DNA from: an uncultured Porphyromonadaceae bacterium | GTDB taxonomy: Bacteria; Bacteroidota; Bacteroidia; Bacteroidales; Muribaculaceae | Direction of reading: 5' to 3' | Length of the DNA: 35,834 nt | Assembly: GCA_947176295.1 (NCBI GenBank) | Contig: CAMWQB010000014.1 | Coordinates: 1 to 35,834, forward strand | Shown here: positions 1-9,620 of the stretch, one piece after another | How positions within the stretch are numbered: position 1 is the stretch's first letter | Layout of the letters: every line of letters begins with the position of its first letter | Notes under the pieces: generated by a model | Told to the model about the DNA's origin: nothing | Seen by the model: only the letters and a program-made list of their open reading frames with translations | Databases searched by the model: none | Position numbers and translations under genes: made by a program

Positions 1-29
1 GAGCAGGGTTTATTGTATGTTTCAGAGCG

Positions 30-37
30 CAAATTTA
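30..37 (-). promoter_or_regulatory. Candidate promoter -7 box (reads left, out of window)
   Basis: On the minus strand this reads TAAATTTG, matching the Bacteroidota -7 consensus TAnnTTTG. A TTTG lies 22 bp upstream (plus-strand CAAA at 60-63), one base longer than the usual 19-21 bp spacer. It lies just after the uvrA stop codon and would drive a minus-strand gene to the left of the window. No terminator hairpin for the uvrA unit is visible in bases 1-78. Confidence 0.45.
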
Positions 38-78
38 CGCAATTTTTTTCATATCACAGCAAATTCGTGTCCAAAATC

Positions 79-2865
79 TCAACCCAGCTTGGCACGGAGG
101 TATCGGCCGGTGGGCGTGTCCAGTGCTGCAATTTCTTCGGGAGTTCCCTGCCCCACCACATTGCCTCCGGCTTCGCCTCCATCGGGTCCGAGGTCTATGA
201 TGTGGTCGACGCATTTTATCACGTCCATATTGTGCTCCACCACCACGAGTGTATGTCCGAGAGCAATCAGTCTGTCGAACGATGAGAGGAGTAGATGGAT
301 GTCGTGAAAGTGCAGGCCGGTGGTCGGTTCGTCGAAAATAAAGACTGTCGGTTCGGGGTGGTCTTGCGAAAGGAAATAAGCAAGCTTCACCCTCTGGTTC
401 TCACCTCCGGAAAGAGTGCTCGACGACTGTCCGAGCTTGATATAACCGAGGCCCACGTCGGCCAAGGGTTTGAGACGATGGACTATGCGAGCGCAGGTGG
501 AATTTGTTTCGGCCTCTTCACCGAAGAAGGCAATAGCCTCCTCCACAGTCATTTCGAGGACATCGTGGATATTTTTGCCTCGATACTTCACCTCCAGGAC
601 TTCTCGCTTGAAGCGTTTGCCATGACACACTTCGCATTCTATAGTTACGTCGGCGAGGAATTGCATTTCGATTGTAATGCTTCCTTCGCCCTTACAGTTC
701 TCGCATCGTCCCCCTTCGGTATTGAAGGAGAAATAGGCAGGGGTGAAACCGAGCTGCCGCGAGGCTTGCTGCTCGGCGAATAGTGAGCGGATTTCATCGT
801 AGGCCTTGATGTATGTTGCCGGATTGGAGCGCGTGGACCGCCCTATCGGGTTCTGATCCACAAACACCACCTCCTTTACTTTCGATAGGTCTCCGGAGAG
901 TTCGCGGAATGCTCCGGGAGCTTCGCCTTCGCCTGTGAGGCTGCGCTTCAGGGCCTTATAAAATATATCGCGGACAAGTGTGGATTTTCCCGAGCCGCTC
1001 ACTCCGGTCACGACCGTCATTACCCCCAGCGGGAAATCGACGTCTACATTTTTAAGATTGTGCTCAACGGCGCCGCATACGCGGATAGCGTCGCGATGCG
1101 GGCGGCGTGTGGCAGGCACGGGTATCTCCATTTCCCCTGTAAGATAGCGGAGAGTGAAACTTTTTTCGGCGCGTTTAAGTCCGTCGACAGGCCCCTGATA
1201 AACGATTTCGCCTCCCAGACGTCCTGCTGCCGGACCGACGTCTATTATCCAGTCAGCCGCACGCATGATGTCCTCGTCGTGCTCTACCACCACGACTGTG
1301 TTGCCCAGAGCTTGAAGTTTGCGGAGTACACAGATAAGGCGGTCGGTGTCGCGGGAATGAAGACCGATAGAGGGTTCGTCGAGAATATACAGAGAGCCCA
1401 CGAGCGACGAACCGAGGGATGTCGCAAGGTTTATTCGCTGGCTTTCACCTCCGGAAAGAGAGTTACTGAGGCGGTCGAGGGTAAGATAGCCCAGCCCTAC
1501 TTCGTCGAGAAACTCAAGGCGCGAACGGATTTCTTTAAGAAGCCGCTCGGCGATTTTTGCATCTCTGTCGCTGAGACTGAGATTGTCGAACCATTTCCGG
1601 AGTTCGCTCACAGGCATGCGCACGAGCTCCGTGATTGTGGAGCCTCCAACCTTTACATAAGACGCTTCAGGGCGCAGACGGGAGCCTCCGCAGGCATAAC
1701 ACACTGTCTTATCGCGATAGCGAGCGAGCATGATGCGGGCCGGAATACTTGCGCGGTTGCTTTCGAGCATCTTGAAGAAATCATTGATTCCCTGTATTCC
1801 TCGGGCGCTTTCTCCTTCCCAAAGAAGCCTGCGATCGGCATCAGACAATTCCTGATAGGGCGTATGGACAGGGAAATTCCGGGCTGACGTGATGAAATCC
1901 ATGCGCCATTTCGACAGCGACGGACCGCGCCACGGCGCCACGGCCTCCTCATAAAGACTTTTGGAAGGGTTGGGAATAACGAGGCGCTCGGATATGCCCA
2001 TGGTTTTGCCGAAGCCCTCGCATACCGGGCACGCTCCAAGCGGGTTATTGAAGTTGAACATCTGTTCCGAAGGCTCGGGGAAGACCATACCGTCGGCTTC
2101 GAAACGTTTCGAGAAATCGAAGCGGTCGGGTGCACTTTTGCCACTCCACACAAAGAGCGTAGCTTCATCGTGGCCTTCGAAAAAAGCCGTTTCGACGCTC
2201 TCGGCCAGACGGGAATTTTCGTCCGACCCTTCTGCTGATACAGCAAGACGGTCGATGAGCAACATAGGCAGAGGAGCTTCAGGTTGATGGACATATCCTT
2301 TCATGTTGTGGAACTCCCCGTCGGAATCTACGAGGCGCGAGAAACCTTCCTTCAGGTAGATTTCGAGTTGCAGGGAGAGCTCACGTCCTTCGGGCAATAC
2401 GATTGGGGCGGCGACCGCTATGCGTGTTCCTTCGGGGAAGGAACACGCACGGGAAATGACGTCGGCCACTGTGTGTTTTTTCACTTCCGCGCCCGACACC
2501 GGCGAGAACGTGTGGCCTACACGGCCATAAAGCATGCGTATGTAGTCGTATATCTCTGTTGAGGTTCCTACAGTGGAGCGCGGGTTGCGGGTATTCACCT
2601 TTTGCTCTATGGCAATGGCTGGTGGAAGGCCGCGGATAAAGTCGCACTCCGGTTTGGCGAGACGCCCGAGAAACTGGCGTGCATAGGCCGAGAGGCTTTC
2701 CACGTAGCGGCGACGTCCCTCGGCATACAGAGTGTCGAAGGCCAGAGAGCTTTTGCCCGAGCCGCTGAGGCCGGTAATTACTATGAATTTATTTCGGGGG
2801 AGCTCGACATCTACATTTTTAAGATTGTTGACGCGGGCTCTTTTGATCTGGATATCGGAAGCCAT
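79..2865 (-). CDS. uvrA: Excinuclease ABC subunit A (UvrA), Bacteroidota-type
   Basis: UvrA is the damage-recognition ATPase of nucleotide excision repair; it scans DNA as a dimer and loads UvrB. The 928 residues are close to the 940 of E. coli UvrA. Two ABC ATPase halves are visible: Walker A GLSGSGKSS at 32-40, signature LSGGESQR and Walker B LYILDEPS in the first; GVSGSGKST, LSGGENQR and VFIFDEPTTGLH in the second. The C-terminal zinc module is intact (CENC and CEVC). In the first zinc module the leading CxxC pair is absent: where E. coli has CPIC before the FNNP..ACP.C segment, this protein reads VFPEP. This form resembles, from memory, a UvrA common in Bacteroidetes genomes that also carry a second, classical UvrA; paralog status cannot be decided here. 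The start MASDIQ gives the usual N-terminus. It is the last gene of a four-gene unit, 40 bp after the metallo-hydrolase gene. Confidence 0.95.
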   Translation of the reverse strand: MASDIQIKRARVNNLKNVDVELPRNKFIVITGLSGSGKSSLAFDTLYAEGRRRYVESLSAYARQFLGRLAKPECDFIRGLPPAIAIEQKVNTRNPRSTVGTSTEIYDYIRMLYGRVGHTFSPVSGAEVKKHTVADVISRACSFPEGTRIAVAAPIVLPEGRELSLQLEIYLKEGFSRLVDSDGEFHNMKGYVHQPEAPLPMLLIDRLAVSAEGSDENSRLAESVETAFFEGHDEATLFVWSGKSAPDRFDFSKRFEADGMVFPEPSEQMFNFNNPLGACPVCEGFGKTMGISERLVIPNPSKSLYEEAVAPWRGPSLSKWRMDFITSARNFPVHTPYQELSDADRRLLWEGESARGIQGINDFFKMLESNRASIPARIMLARYRDKTVCYACGGSRLRPEASYVKVGGSTITELVRMPVSELRKWFDNLSLSDRDAKIAERLLKEIRSRLEFLDEVGLGYLTLDRLSNSLSGGESQRINLATSLGSSLVGSLYILDEPSIGLHSRDTDRLICVLRKLQALGNTVVVVEHDEDIMRAADWIIDVGPAAGRLGGEIVYQGPVDGLKRAEKSFTLRYLTGEMEIPVPATRRPHRDAIRVCGAVEHNLKNVDVDFPLGVMTVVTGVSGSGKSTLVRDIFYKALKRSLTGEGEAPGAFRELSGDLSKVKEVVFVDQNPIGRSTRSNPATYIKAYDEIRSLFAEQQASRQLGFTPAYFSFNTEGGRCENCKGEGSITIEMQFLADVTIECEVCHGKRFKREVLEVKYRGKNIHDVLEMTVEEAIAFFGEEAETNSTCARIVHRLKPLADVGLGYIKLGQSSSTLSGGENQRVKLAYFLSQDHPEPTVFIFDEPTTGLHFHDIHLLLSSFDRLIALGHTLVVVEHNMDVIKCVDHIIDLGPDGGEAGGNVVGQGTPEEIAALDTPTGRYLRAKLG

Positions 2866-2905
2866 GATGGATGTATGAAATTAGATAAGATAGAAGGATA
2901 GCAAG

Positions 2906-3682
2906 CTAAATCTCGATTGTCATGCCGTCGACAGCGATTTTAACATTTTGCGGAAGAATTTTCGATACCTCCGCATGGAGGCCCATATCGTGGCTGAGAT
3001 GGGTGAGATAGGCTATTCTCGGAGATATGCGTTCTATTGCGGCCAGCGATTCAGAGAGGCTCATGTGAGTGGGATGAGGCTTTATGCGCAAAGCATTTAT
3101 AACAAGGGTGTCCAGACATTCGAGCATCGCCCATGCTTCTTCGGGCAGCTTAGAGCAGTCTGTGATATACGCTAGAGGACCTATGCGGAACCCGAGGATG
3201 GGAAGCTTGCCGTGGATGACGGGAATAGCGCGGACTTCGGTATCCGTTCCGCGCGGCACGAACACTTCTCCAGGCTCGACTATATGGAGAGTGAAGGTGG
3301 GCACGCCCGGGTAAGGATGCTCGGCGAAGCAATATGGGACACGTGCGCGGAGATCTCGGGCCACGTCTGCGCGGCAGTAGACCGGGAAATGTTGGTCATG
3401 AGCCACATAGCAATATGGCCTCAGGTCGTCGATGCCTCCGAGATGGTCGTAATGCGTGTGTGTGATCAGCACATCCTCAACAGGCGGCGAATCCAATGCC
3501 AGCATCTGCGTGCGGAAATCCGGGCCGCAGTCTATGAGGATATTTTTCCCGTTGTCGAGTTGGACAAGCGCGGAACAACGCAGGCGCTTGTCGCGGGAGT
3601 CCTTCGAACGGCAAACAGCACAGTTGCACGATATCATAGGGACGCCGGTGGATGTGCCGGTGCCGAGAAAGGTCAGTTTCAT
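2906..3682 (-). CDS. Metallo-beta-lactamase fold hydrolase (PhnP-like phosphodiesterase)
   Basis: A 258-residue metallo-beta-lactamase fold hydrolase. The metal-binding motif HTHYDH is at 75-80, and more histidines follow (VIHGK, HLSHD). The N-terminus FLGTGTSTGVP plus a C-N-C-x2-C cluster (Cys19, Cys21, Cys24) matches the PhnP branch, where such cysteines hold a structural zinc and the enzyme cleaves cyclic phosphodiesters. There are no phn genes nearby, so a phosphonate role is unlikely; a general phosphodiesterase acting on a small cyclic phosphate or nucleotide is an inference. No signal peptide is seen, so it should be cytosolic. Its ATG overlaps the stop codon of the upstream lipoprotein gene by 4 bp, suggesting translational coupling, and uvrA follows after 40 bp. 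Confidence 0.85.
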   Translation of the reverse strand: MKLTFLGTGTSTGVPMISCNCAVCRSKDSRDKRLRCSALVQLDNGKNILIDCGPDFRTQMLALDSPPVEDVLITHTHYDHLGGIDDLRPYCYVAHDQHFPVYCRADVARDLRARVPYCFAEHPYPGVPTFTLHIVEPGEVFVPRGTDTEVRAIPVIHGKLPILGFRIGPLAYITDCSKLPEEAWAMLECLDTLVINALRIKPHPTHMSLSESLAAIERISPRIAYLTHLSHDMGLHAEVSKILPQNVKIAVDGMTIEI

Positions 3683-4686
3683 AAGCGGTAGCGCATAAGG
3701 GTGCCATCAGGGTTAAAAATAAGATAGAGGCCGTCGGAATAACTCCATTTCTCGACATCCCCCACCCTTGTGGGTGTCATGTCGATGTTTGCGGGCGAGC
3801 CGAGAGCCAGGCGGCACTCTTCCTTTGTCATTCCCTCGCGGACCTTGGAATTTATTATAAGCTCCCAGACATCATCCGTAATCTGAGGATATCGCTTGCG
3901 CGGTTCGTGGAAGGAAAAGAGAGATGCAAAGCTCCTGGAGTTGGCGCGCCCGTTTCCTCCGTGCGACATAAAGACCATCTTCTCGCCTTTGCCCTGCAGG
4001 GTGGCGGCAAGGACCGGATCTGAAACATGAAAATAGACCTTTATCGGGAAGATGTGAGTACCCGGACGGACGGAATCTATCTCTACTCCCACCAGCCGAT
4101 AACCTCCAACCGAAGCTTCCGTCGCCGCATCGTACCACAGGGGAGTGAGGATATAGAGCCGCTCTTTACGGCTGCGAATTAGAGAATCGGCCTTGGTCGC
4201 CAACACAGGGTCGACCGTAAACGGAATTTCGGGAGCCGGGGATTCGTTTCGCGCGAGGCTCTCGTGGGAGAAAGGCAAGCGATACTTCAGAAGCGGATAT
4301 GTTTCGGACGAGAAAACCGCATCCGCAACATCCTCTCCCAGAAGACTACGGGCGCTTTCGAAGCCACGGAATGTAATTTCTTCACCGGGGCGGAGCGAAG
4401 GCATCTCGCCCGACTCCCCGGTGGTGAAGACCAGGCGGATTTTGGGATCGGAGACTAAGAGCTTTTTTCCGGGGAGCCATTGCGAAGCAGAGGGGGGCAC
4501 CACCGAATTGAGGAAAATCTCCTCTGGCGAGGGTGCCACTGCTTTCGCTTTTTTTAATGCCGAGTCGTCTATGCGAGGCGTGGACTCCACGCCCGTAAAA
4601 CACGACGCGCAGAGCATGGAAAGAGCGATTCCGGCCCCCACAGGCGCAAGAATCGCCTTTACTGCATTCCTAACTGCCGGAATCAC
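3679..4686 (-). CDS. Predicted lipoprotein with BamE/SmpA-like C-terminal domain
   Basis: I do not recognise this 335-residue protein as a named family. The N-terminus carries a hydrophobic segment (about 11-28) ending in LCASC, a plausible though imperfect lipobox with Cys29 as lipidated residue, so an envelope lipoprotein is likely. The middle (about 60-260) has no motif I can name. The last 55 residues (VREGMTKEECRLALGSP, then EKWSY and LIFNPDGTL) follow the pattern of the BamE/SmpA/OmlA fold: a GMT turn, a helix ending in LG.P, then W.Y strands. That resemblance is by eye and would need a profile search. The gene overlaps its neighbours by 4 bp on each side, so it is tightly coupled to the oligopeptidase upstream and the metallo-hydrolase downstream. 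Confidence 0.7.
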   Translation of the reverse strand: MIPAVRNAVKAILAPVGAGIALSMLCASCFTGVESTPRIDDSALKKAKAVAPSPEEIFLNSVVPPSASQWLPGKKLLVSDPKIRLVFTTGESGEMPSLRPGEEITFRGFESARSLLGEDVADAVFSSETYPLLKYRLPFSHESLARNESPAPEIPFTVDPVLATKADSLIRSRKERLYILTPLWYDAATEASVGGYRLVGVEIDSVRPGTHIFPIKVYFHVSDPVLAATLQGKGEKMVFMSHGGNGRANSRSFASLFSFHEPRKRYPQITDDVWELIINSKVREGMTKEECRLALGSPANIDMTPTRVGDVEKWSYSDGLYLIFNPDGTLMRYRL

Positions 4687-6851
4687 TTCGAGGCCTCCTT
4701 TGCCGTTGCCGGTTCGAGCCCCATGTTGTAGAAGATGAAGGAGTATATGTCGGTGAATTCATCTATGACCTTCCCGACAGGCTTCCCTGCTCCATGTCCG
4801 GCTTTGGAATCAATGCGGATGAGCTTCGGGCGCGGCCCTGTCTGAGCTGCCTGAAGGGCTGCGGCATATTTGAAGGAGTGGGCCGGCACCACGCGGTCGT
4901 CGTGGTCGGCGGTCGTAACCATAATCGCCGGATAACGCACGTTCTCCCCGCTCTGAATTGTGTGGAGCGGCGAATAGCCGAGAAGATAATGGGCCATTTC
5001 GGGGGAATCGTCCGCTGTGCCATAGTCGTGTGCCCAGGTCCCGCCGATTGTGAAGAGATGATAGCGCATCATATCCATCACACCAACTCTCGGGATAGCT
5101 GCACCGAAGAGCTCGGGGCGCTGGTTCACGACAGCCCCTACAAGCAGGCCGCCGTTCGAGCCTCCCTCTATTGCAAGGAGTTCCGGGCGCGTCCAGCCTT
5201 CATTTATGAGATATTCTCCGGCAGCGATGAAGTCGTCGAAGACATTCTGTTTCTGCATCTTGGTGCCCGCTTCATGCCATGCATGGCCATACTCGCCACC
5301 ACCGCGGAGATTTGTCTGGGCATAGATACCTCCATTCTCGAGCCAGAACATGCGGTTGGCGCTGAATCCCGGAGGGAGGCTTATGTTGAAGCCGCCGTAG
5401 CCATAAAGGTAAACGGGGTTCGAACCATCGCGTTTGAGGTCCTTCTTGTATGTGAGGAACATCGGTATTTTTGTCCCGTCCTTGGAGGGATAGAACACCT
5501 GCTCGGTAATATAGTCCTCGGAGTTTACATCGGCCGAGGAATGACCGGCATCCGTTATTGCCGTGCTCTCTCCGGAAGCGAGGTCATAGAAATACCGAGC
5601 GGACGGATAAACAAAGCTCGAGAAAGAATAGAATACCTCCGGGCTTTCCCTTCGTGTGGAGAAACCGGCAGCTCCGAATGTCGGAAATTCGATTTCGCGT
5701 ATCAATTCGCCCCCGGGTGTGTAGAGATATGCGTGGTCGGAAGCATCCTTGGAATACTTGGCTATGATTTTGCCGTCGGCAAACTGCACGCTGCTGAGCA
5801 CATTCTCGCTTTCGGGAAGAATGTCCACCCAATTTTCTTTCGAGGGTGCCGACAGCGGGGCCTTGACAAAGCGATACATCGGTGCATCCACTCCAGTATA
5901 CAGATATAAATTTCCGTCGAACGCGTCCACAACTTCCACGTCGTAGTCTTGAGAGGGCTCGATAGTGATCCATTCGGAATTAGGCTTGCGCAGGTCCTTA
6001 GCCAGAAGGGCATTGCCGTTGCCCTGTCCGCCAATGGATATGAACATTACGGACTCGTCGTCGCTCACGCCCGCGCTGTGGAAATGCAAGGGTGCGTTGC
6101 GGTCCTCGAACACGATTTTGTCCTCGCTTTGCGGAGTGCCCAGACGGTGATAATACACGCTGTGATATTCATTCGCAGCCGAAAGTTCCTTGCCGTCGGC
6201 AGGCTTGGGATATGCGCTGTAATAGAAGCCGTCGCCATGCCAGGCAGCACCGGTGAATTTGGCCCATTCGATATGGTCGTCGAGAAGGGTTTTGGTGGCT
6301 GTGTCCATGACGTAAATCTCGGTCCAGTCCGAACCGCTGCGGCTCACGGTATATGCCGTCTTTGTGCCGTCGGGGCTCTGATACACGCCCGTAAGAGCGA
6401 CGGTGCCGTCCTGGGAAAGCGTGTTCGGATCGAGGAAAACTTCCTCATCCGTTCCGGATGCATCCTTGGCGCGGTAGAGCACAGACTGCGAGCTCAGGCC
6501 ATCGTTGCGGAAATAATATACCAGGCCGTCCTTAGCTTTCCAGGGCAGTCCGTTTTTGGTATATTCATTAAGGGCGGTGAGACGTTTACGAACCCCCTCG
6601 CGGAAAGGGATACGGGAGAGATAATCAGCCGTAACTCGGTTCTCTGCCTCAACCCATGCTGTCGTGGCGGCGGCAGTATCGTTCTCAAGCGGACGATAGC
6701 GGTCGTCCACGGTGATGCCGAATGCATCGTAAGTCGTGAAATCCTGAGGGGCTTCCGGATAGTCTATGTGGGGGTTAGGATTGCTGCGGGAGCATGAGCT
6801 GACAGTTGCCAGCAAAGCTATCCCGGCGCATAGGGGAAAGAAATTTTTCAT
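4683..6851 (-). CDS. Prolyl oligopeptidase family serine peptidase (S9A), predicted lipoprotein
   Basis: A 722-residue S9A peptidase, the usual length for prolyl oligopeptidases, which cut after proline in short peptides. Layout: signal peptide ending in TVSSC (lipidated Cys20), a seven-bladed propeller region (about 40-430) and a C-terminal alpha/beta hydrolase domain. The predicted catalytic triad is complete: Ser565 in GGSNGGLL, Asp651 in HDDRVVP and His686 in AGHGAGKP. The lipobox suggests membrane anchoring facing the periplasm, so a peptide-scavenging role is inferred. It is the first gene of the four-gene unit ending in uvrA and overlaps the next gene by 4 bp. A good promoter lies 22 nt upstream, inside the tail of the clpC terminator. 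Confidence 0.93.
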   Translation of the reverse strand: MKNFFPLCAGIALLATVSSCSRSNPNPHIDYPEAPQDFTTYDAFGITVDDRYRPLENDTAAATTAWVEAENRVTADYLSRIPFREGVRKRLTALNEYTKNGLPWKAKDGLVYYFRNDGLSSQSVLYRAKDASGTDEEVFLDPNTLSQDGTVALTGVYQSPDGTKTAYTVSRSGSDWTEIYVMDTATKTLLDDHIEWAKFTGAAWHGDGFYYSAYPKPADGKELSAANEYHSVYYHRLGTPQSEDKIVFEDRNAPLHFHSAGVSDDESVMFISIGGQGNGNALLAKDLRKPNSEWITIEPSQDYDVEVVDAFDGNLYLYTGVDAPMYRFVKAPLSAPSKENWVDILPESENVLSSVQFADGKIIAKYSKDASDHAYLYTPGGELIREIEFPTFGAAGFSTRRESPEVFYSFSSFVYPSARYFYDLASGESTAITDAGHSSADVNSEDYITEQVFYPSKDGTKIPMFLTYKKDLKRDGSNPVYLYGYGGFNISLPPGFSANRMFWLENGGIYAQTNLRGGGEYGHAWHEAGTKMQKQNVFDDFIAAGEYLINEGWTRPELLAIEGGSNGGLLVGAVVNQRPELFGAAIPRVGVMDMMRYHLFTIGGTWAHDYGTADDSPEMAHYLLGYSPLHTIQSGENVRYPAIMVTTADHDDRVVPAHSFKYAAALQAAQTGPRPKLIRIDSKAGHGAGKPVGKVIDEFTDIYSFIFYNMGLEPATAKEASK

Positions 6852-6873
6852 CAGGGTGTGTGTTTGGTTTGTG

Positions 6874-6905
6874 CAAATTTACGACTTTCCTCTGATTTAT
6901 GCAAA
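6874..6905 (-). promoter_or_regulatory. Promoter of the oligopeptidase-uvrA unit
   Basis: On the minus strand, -33 TTTG (plus CAAA 6902-6905), a 20-bp spacer and -7 TAAATTTG (plus 6874-6881) match the Bacteroidota housekeeping promoter exactly. The -7 box ends 22 nt before the ATG, so the leader is short. The -33 element overlaps the T-tract of the clpC terminator. Confidence 0.75.
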
Positions 6906-6940
6906 AACCCGCAACCGACCTTGTGAATGCCGGTTGCGGG
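6902..6940 (-). terminator. Rho-independent terminator of clpC
   Basis: A perfect 10-bp stem, CCCGCAACCG (6908-6917) with CGGTTGCGGG (6931-6940), around a 13-nt loop, is followed on the minus strand by five T residues. It lies 17 bp beyond the clpC stop codon. The T-tract runs into the -33 element of the next transcription unit. Confidence 0.85.
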
Positions 6941-6957
6941 ATACGGAATTGCAGATA

Positions 6958-9525
6958 TCAAATTTCGGGAGTGAGATTTTCAGGGTCGATAAGGTGCGTG
7001 AATATTCCACTCTTTTCCTTGTCGAAGTCCACGATAATCTCCGATCCTTCTTTGACTGTGCCTGTGAGTATTAGCTCAGCCAGTTCGTCCTCCAGATATT
7101 TCTGAATGGCACGCTTGAGGGGACGGGCGCCGAACTGCACATCGCAGCCTTTGTCGGCAATAAAGTTCTTGGCATCGTCCGTAACCGTTACACCGAAACC
7201 AAGGCTCTCCATGCGGCGATAGAATCCTGCGAGTTCTATGTCGATAATCCGGAAAATCGCCTCCCGGTCAAGCTGATCGAAGATTATTATATCGTCGATA
7301 CGATTGAGGAATTCGGGCGAGAAAGCCTTGTGGAGGGCTTTCGAGAGTACGCTGTGGGAGTATTCGCGGTCCACCTCCTTAGTGGTGAAACCAACGCCCG
7401 AGCCAAATTCCTTGAGTTGACGGGTGCCGATGTTCGATGTCATGATTATGATCGTGTTCTTGAAGTCGATGCGTCGGCCGAGGCTGTCGGTGAGACGCCC
7501 TTCGTCCATCACCTGCAGGAGGAGATTGAACACATCGGGATGAGCCTTCTCTATCTCATCGAGAAGCACAACGCTGTAAGGACGACGGCGCACTTTTTCC
7601 GTTAGCTGGCCGCCCTCCTCATAGCCTACATAGCCGGGAGGCGCGCCGATAAGGCGCGACACGCTGAACTTCTCCATGTACTCGCTCATATCGATGCGGA
7701 TAAGAGCGTCGGCAGAATCGAACAGGAACTCCGCAAGTTTTTTTGCAAGGTGTGTTTTGCCTACGCCGGTCGGCCCGAGGAACATGAATGTGCCAATAGG
7801 TTTCCCAGGGTCCTTAAGACCGAGGCGGTTGCGCTGGATGGCTTTAACGATCTTGGCAACAGCATTGTCCTGACCTATGACAGCACTCTTGAGCGTAGGA
7901 GCCATTTCAAGGAGGCGGGCACCCTCGGCCTGAGCCACTCTCTGGACGGGCACTCCTGTCATCATGGCCACAACCTGTGCAACACGCTCGGCGTCGACCA
8001 CCTCGCGGTTTTCACCAAGGGCTTTTTCCCATGCCGCGCGTTCTTCAGCCACTCGCTGCCCCAGCAGGAAGGCCTCATCGCGCAGAGTTTTAGCCGTGTT
8101 GAAGTCGCGTTGTTCGGCGGCCTCTTTCTCGCGCCTTTTCAGTTCGTCGTATTCCTTTTCAAGACTTTCGAGAGCGGATGGCTCATTGATATGAGCGATT
8201 CGAGTGCACGAACCGGCCTCGTCAAGCGCGTCGATAGCCTTGTCTGGGAAGTTACGGTCGGAAACGTAGCGGTCCGTGAGCTTCACGCATGCTTCAAGAG
8301 CATCGGGAGTATATACGACGCCATGATGGTCCTCATATTTCTCCTTAATATTCTTGAGAATCTCGAGAGTTTCCTCAGCCGTTGTCGGCTCAACCATCAC
8401 CTTCTGGAAGCGACGCTCGAGAGCACCGTCTTTTTCGATGTTAGTACGGTATTCGTCGAGGGTGGTAGCGCCTATGCACTGGATTTCGCCGCGGGCGAGG
8501 GCCGGTTTCAAAAGATTAGCGGCATCCATCGAACCCTGCGCGTTCCCGGCGCCGACGATCGTGTGTATCTCATCTATGAAGAGGATTATATCGGGGCTCT
8601 TTGTGAGTTCGTTGAGCACAGCCTTGATTCTCTCCTCGAACTCGCCGCGATATTTAGTCCCCGCCACCAGCGAAGCCATGTCGAGACTCACCACTCTCTT
8701 GTTGAAGAGAATGCGCGACACCTGGCGGCGTACAATCCTGAGGGCGAGGCCTTCCACGATGGCACTTTTGCCCACGCCCGGCTCGCCGATAAGGACAGGA
8801 TTGTTCTTCTTGCGGCGCGAAAGAATCTGAGCGAGGCGTTGGATTTCCGTTTCGCGTCCTACGACGGGATCTATGCGGCCGTCGCGGGCTGCCTGTGTCA
8901 TGTCATTGCCATATTTATCGAGCGTGGGCGTATCGCCGCGACCCGAACGCGGGCCGGCCGCTCTTCGGCTGCCGGTGTTTTTCTCTCGCTGCTCATCGGG
9001 GCCATCCGATGCGGGCTCCGAAGGTCCTTCCGCCGAAACTTCAGGCGCAGCGGCTGCAGTGGCCGTGTCGCCTTCCTCCATGTCCTCGCGCGCAATCCGA
9101 CGCAGGTTGTCGTAGTCTATTCCTGCGGCAATGAAAGGCTGCACGAGCGGGAGATTTTTCACTTCCTTGTTGTGGAGGAGGGCCAGGAGAAGGTGCACTT
9201 CATCAACCATCGTCGCGCGCAGATAGCGGGCCTCGAGGATCGAAAGCTTGATAATGAGCGACACAATGCGGTTGTAGTATTCCGCAGGCTGCTCGCTGAA
9301 ATTGGATGTACCAAGCGCCATGTCGAGATCGCTTATAAGCTCGGCAAGCTTTTCTCGGGAGACAACCCGGAGCATCAGTGCGCCCGAAGCCGTCGAAGGC
9401 GAGGCAAGCTCGAGCAGCATGTGCTCGGGCATTATCGTGGCGTTGTGATGTGCATCACACTGGCCCTGAAGGCGTCCGATGATTTCCACCGCCGCCTTGG
9501 TGTACTTGTTATTGTCGTTGTTCAT
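6958..9525 (-). CDS. clpC: ClpC-type AAA+ ATPase, ClpP partner
   Basis: An Hsp100 unfoldase that feeds substrates to ClpP. In the 855-residue form used here: Clp N-domain at 1-150, a low-complexity Ala/Glu/Pro/Arg linker at about 151-205, AAA+ domain 1 with Walker A GEPGVGKS (247-254) and Walker B ILFIDEI, a UVR-type middle coiled coil (about 452-500), AAA+ domain 2 with Walker A GPTGVGKT (about 584-591), and the ClpP-docking loop VGF at 711-713. The middle domain and VGF loop favour ClpC over ClpB, which has no ClpP loop. The ORF track starts at 9585, but the first 20 residues (MKCMLVCNL...) do not resemble the family; [14 protein letters not shown] from the ATG at 9525 does. It is a single-gene unit with its own terminator, divergent from gyrA. 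Confidence 0.94.
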   Translation of the reverse strand: MNNDNNKYTKAAVEIIGRLQGQCDAHHNATIMPEHMLLELASPSTASGALMLRVVSREKLAELISDLDMALGTSNFSEQPAEYYNRIVSLIIKLSILEARYLRATMVDEVHLLLALLHNKEVKNLPLVQPFIAAGIDYDNLRRIAREDMEEGDTATAAAAPEVSAEGPSEPASDGPDEQREKNTGSRRAAGPRSGRGDTPTLDKYGNDMTQAARDGRIDPVVGRETEIQRLAQILSRRKKNNPVLIGEPGVGKSAIVEGLALRIVRRQVSRILFNKRVVSLDMASLVAGTKYRGEFEERIKAVLNELTKSPDIILFIDEIHTIVGAGNAQGSMDAANLLKPALARGEIQCIGATTLDEYRTNIEKDGALERRFQKVMVEPTTAEETLEILKNIKEKYEDHHGVVYTPDALEACVKLTDRYVSDRNFPDKAIDALDEAGSCTRIAHINEPSALESLEKEYDELKRREKEAAEQRDFNTAKTLRDEAFLLGQRVAEERAAWEKALGENREVVDAERVAQVVAMMTGVPVQRVAQAEGARLLEMAPTLKSAVIGQDNAVAKIVKAIQRNRLGLKDPGKPIGTFMFLGPTGVGKTHLAKKLAEFLFDSADALIRIDMSEYMEKFSVSRLIGAPPGYVGYEEGGQLTEKVRRRPYSVVLLDEIEKAHPDVFNLLLQVMDEGRLTDSLGRRIDFKNTIIIMTSNIGTRQLKEFGSGVGFTTKEVDREYSHSVLSKALHKAFSPEFLNRIDDIIIFDQLDREAIFRIIDIELAGFYRRMESLGFGVTVTDDAKNFIADKGCDVQFGARPLKRAIQKYLEDELAELILTGTVKEGSEIIVDFDKEKSGIFTHLIDPENLTPEI

Positions 9526-9620
9526 CATTCTATTATTCCGGAAAGGCAATAACCGTGCCAAATTGCATACAAGCATGCATTTCACAAATTATAACCTTTA
9601 AATTATACCTAATCGCATAA

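Noticed and set aside
7750-9552. 600-residue open frame antisense to clpC
   Set aside because: clpC is a clear, complete family member in this interval. The antisense product has no domain pattern, and the long open frame reflects codon usage.
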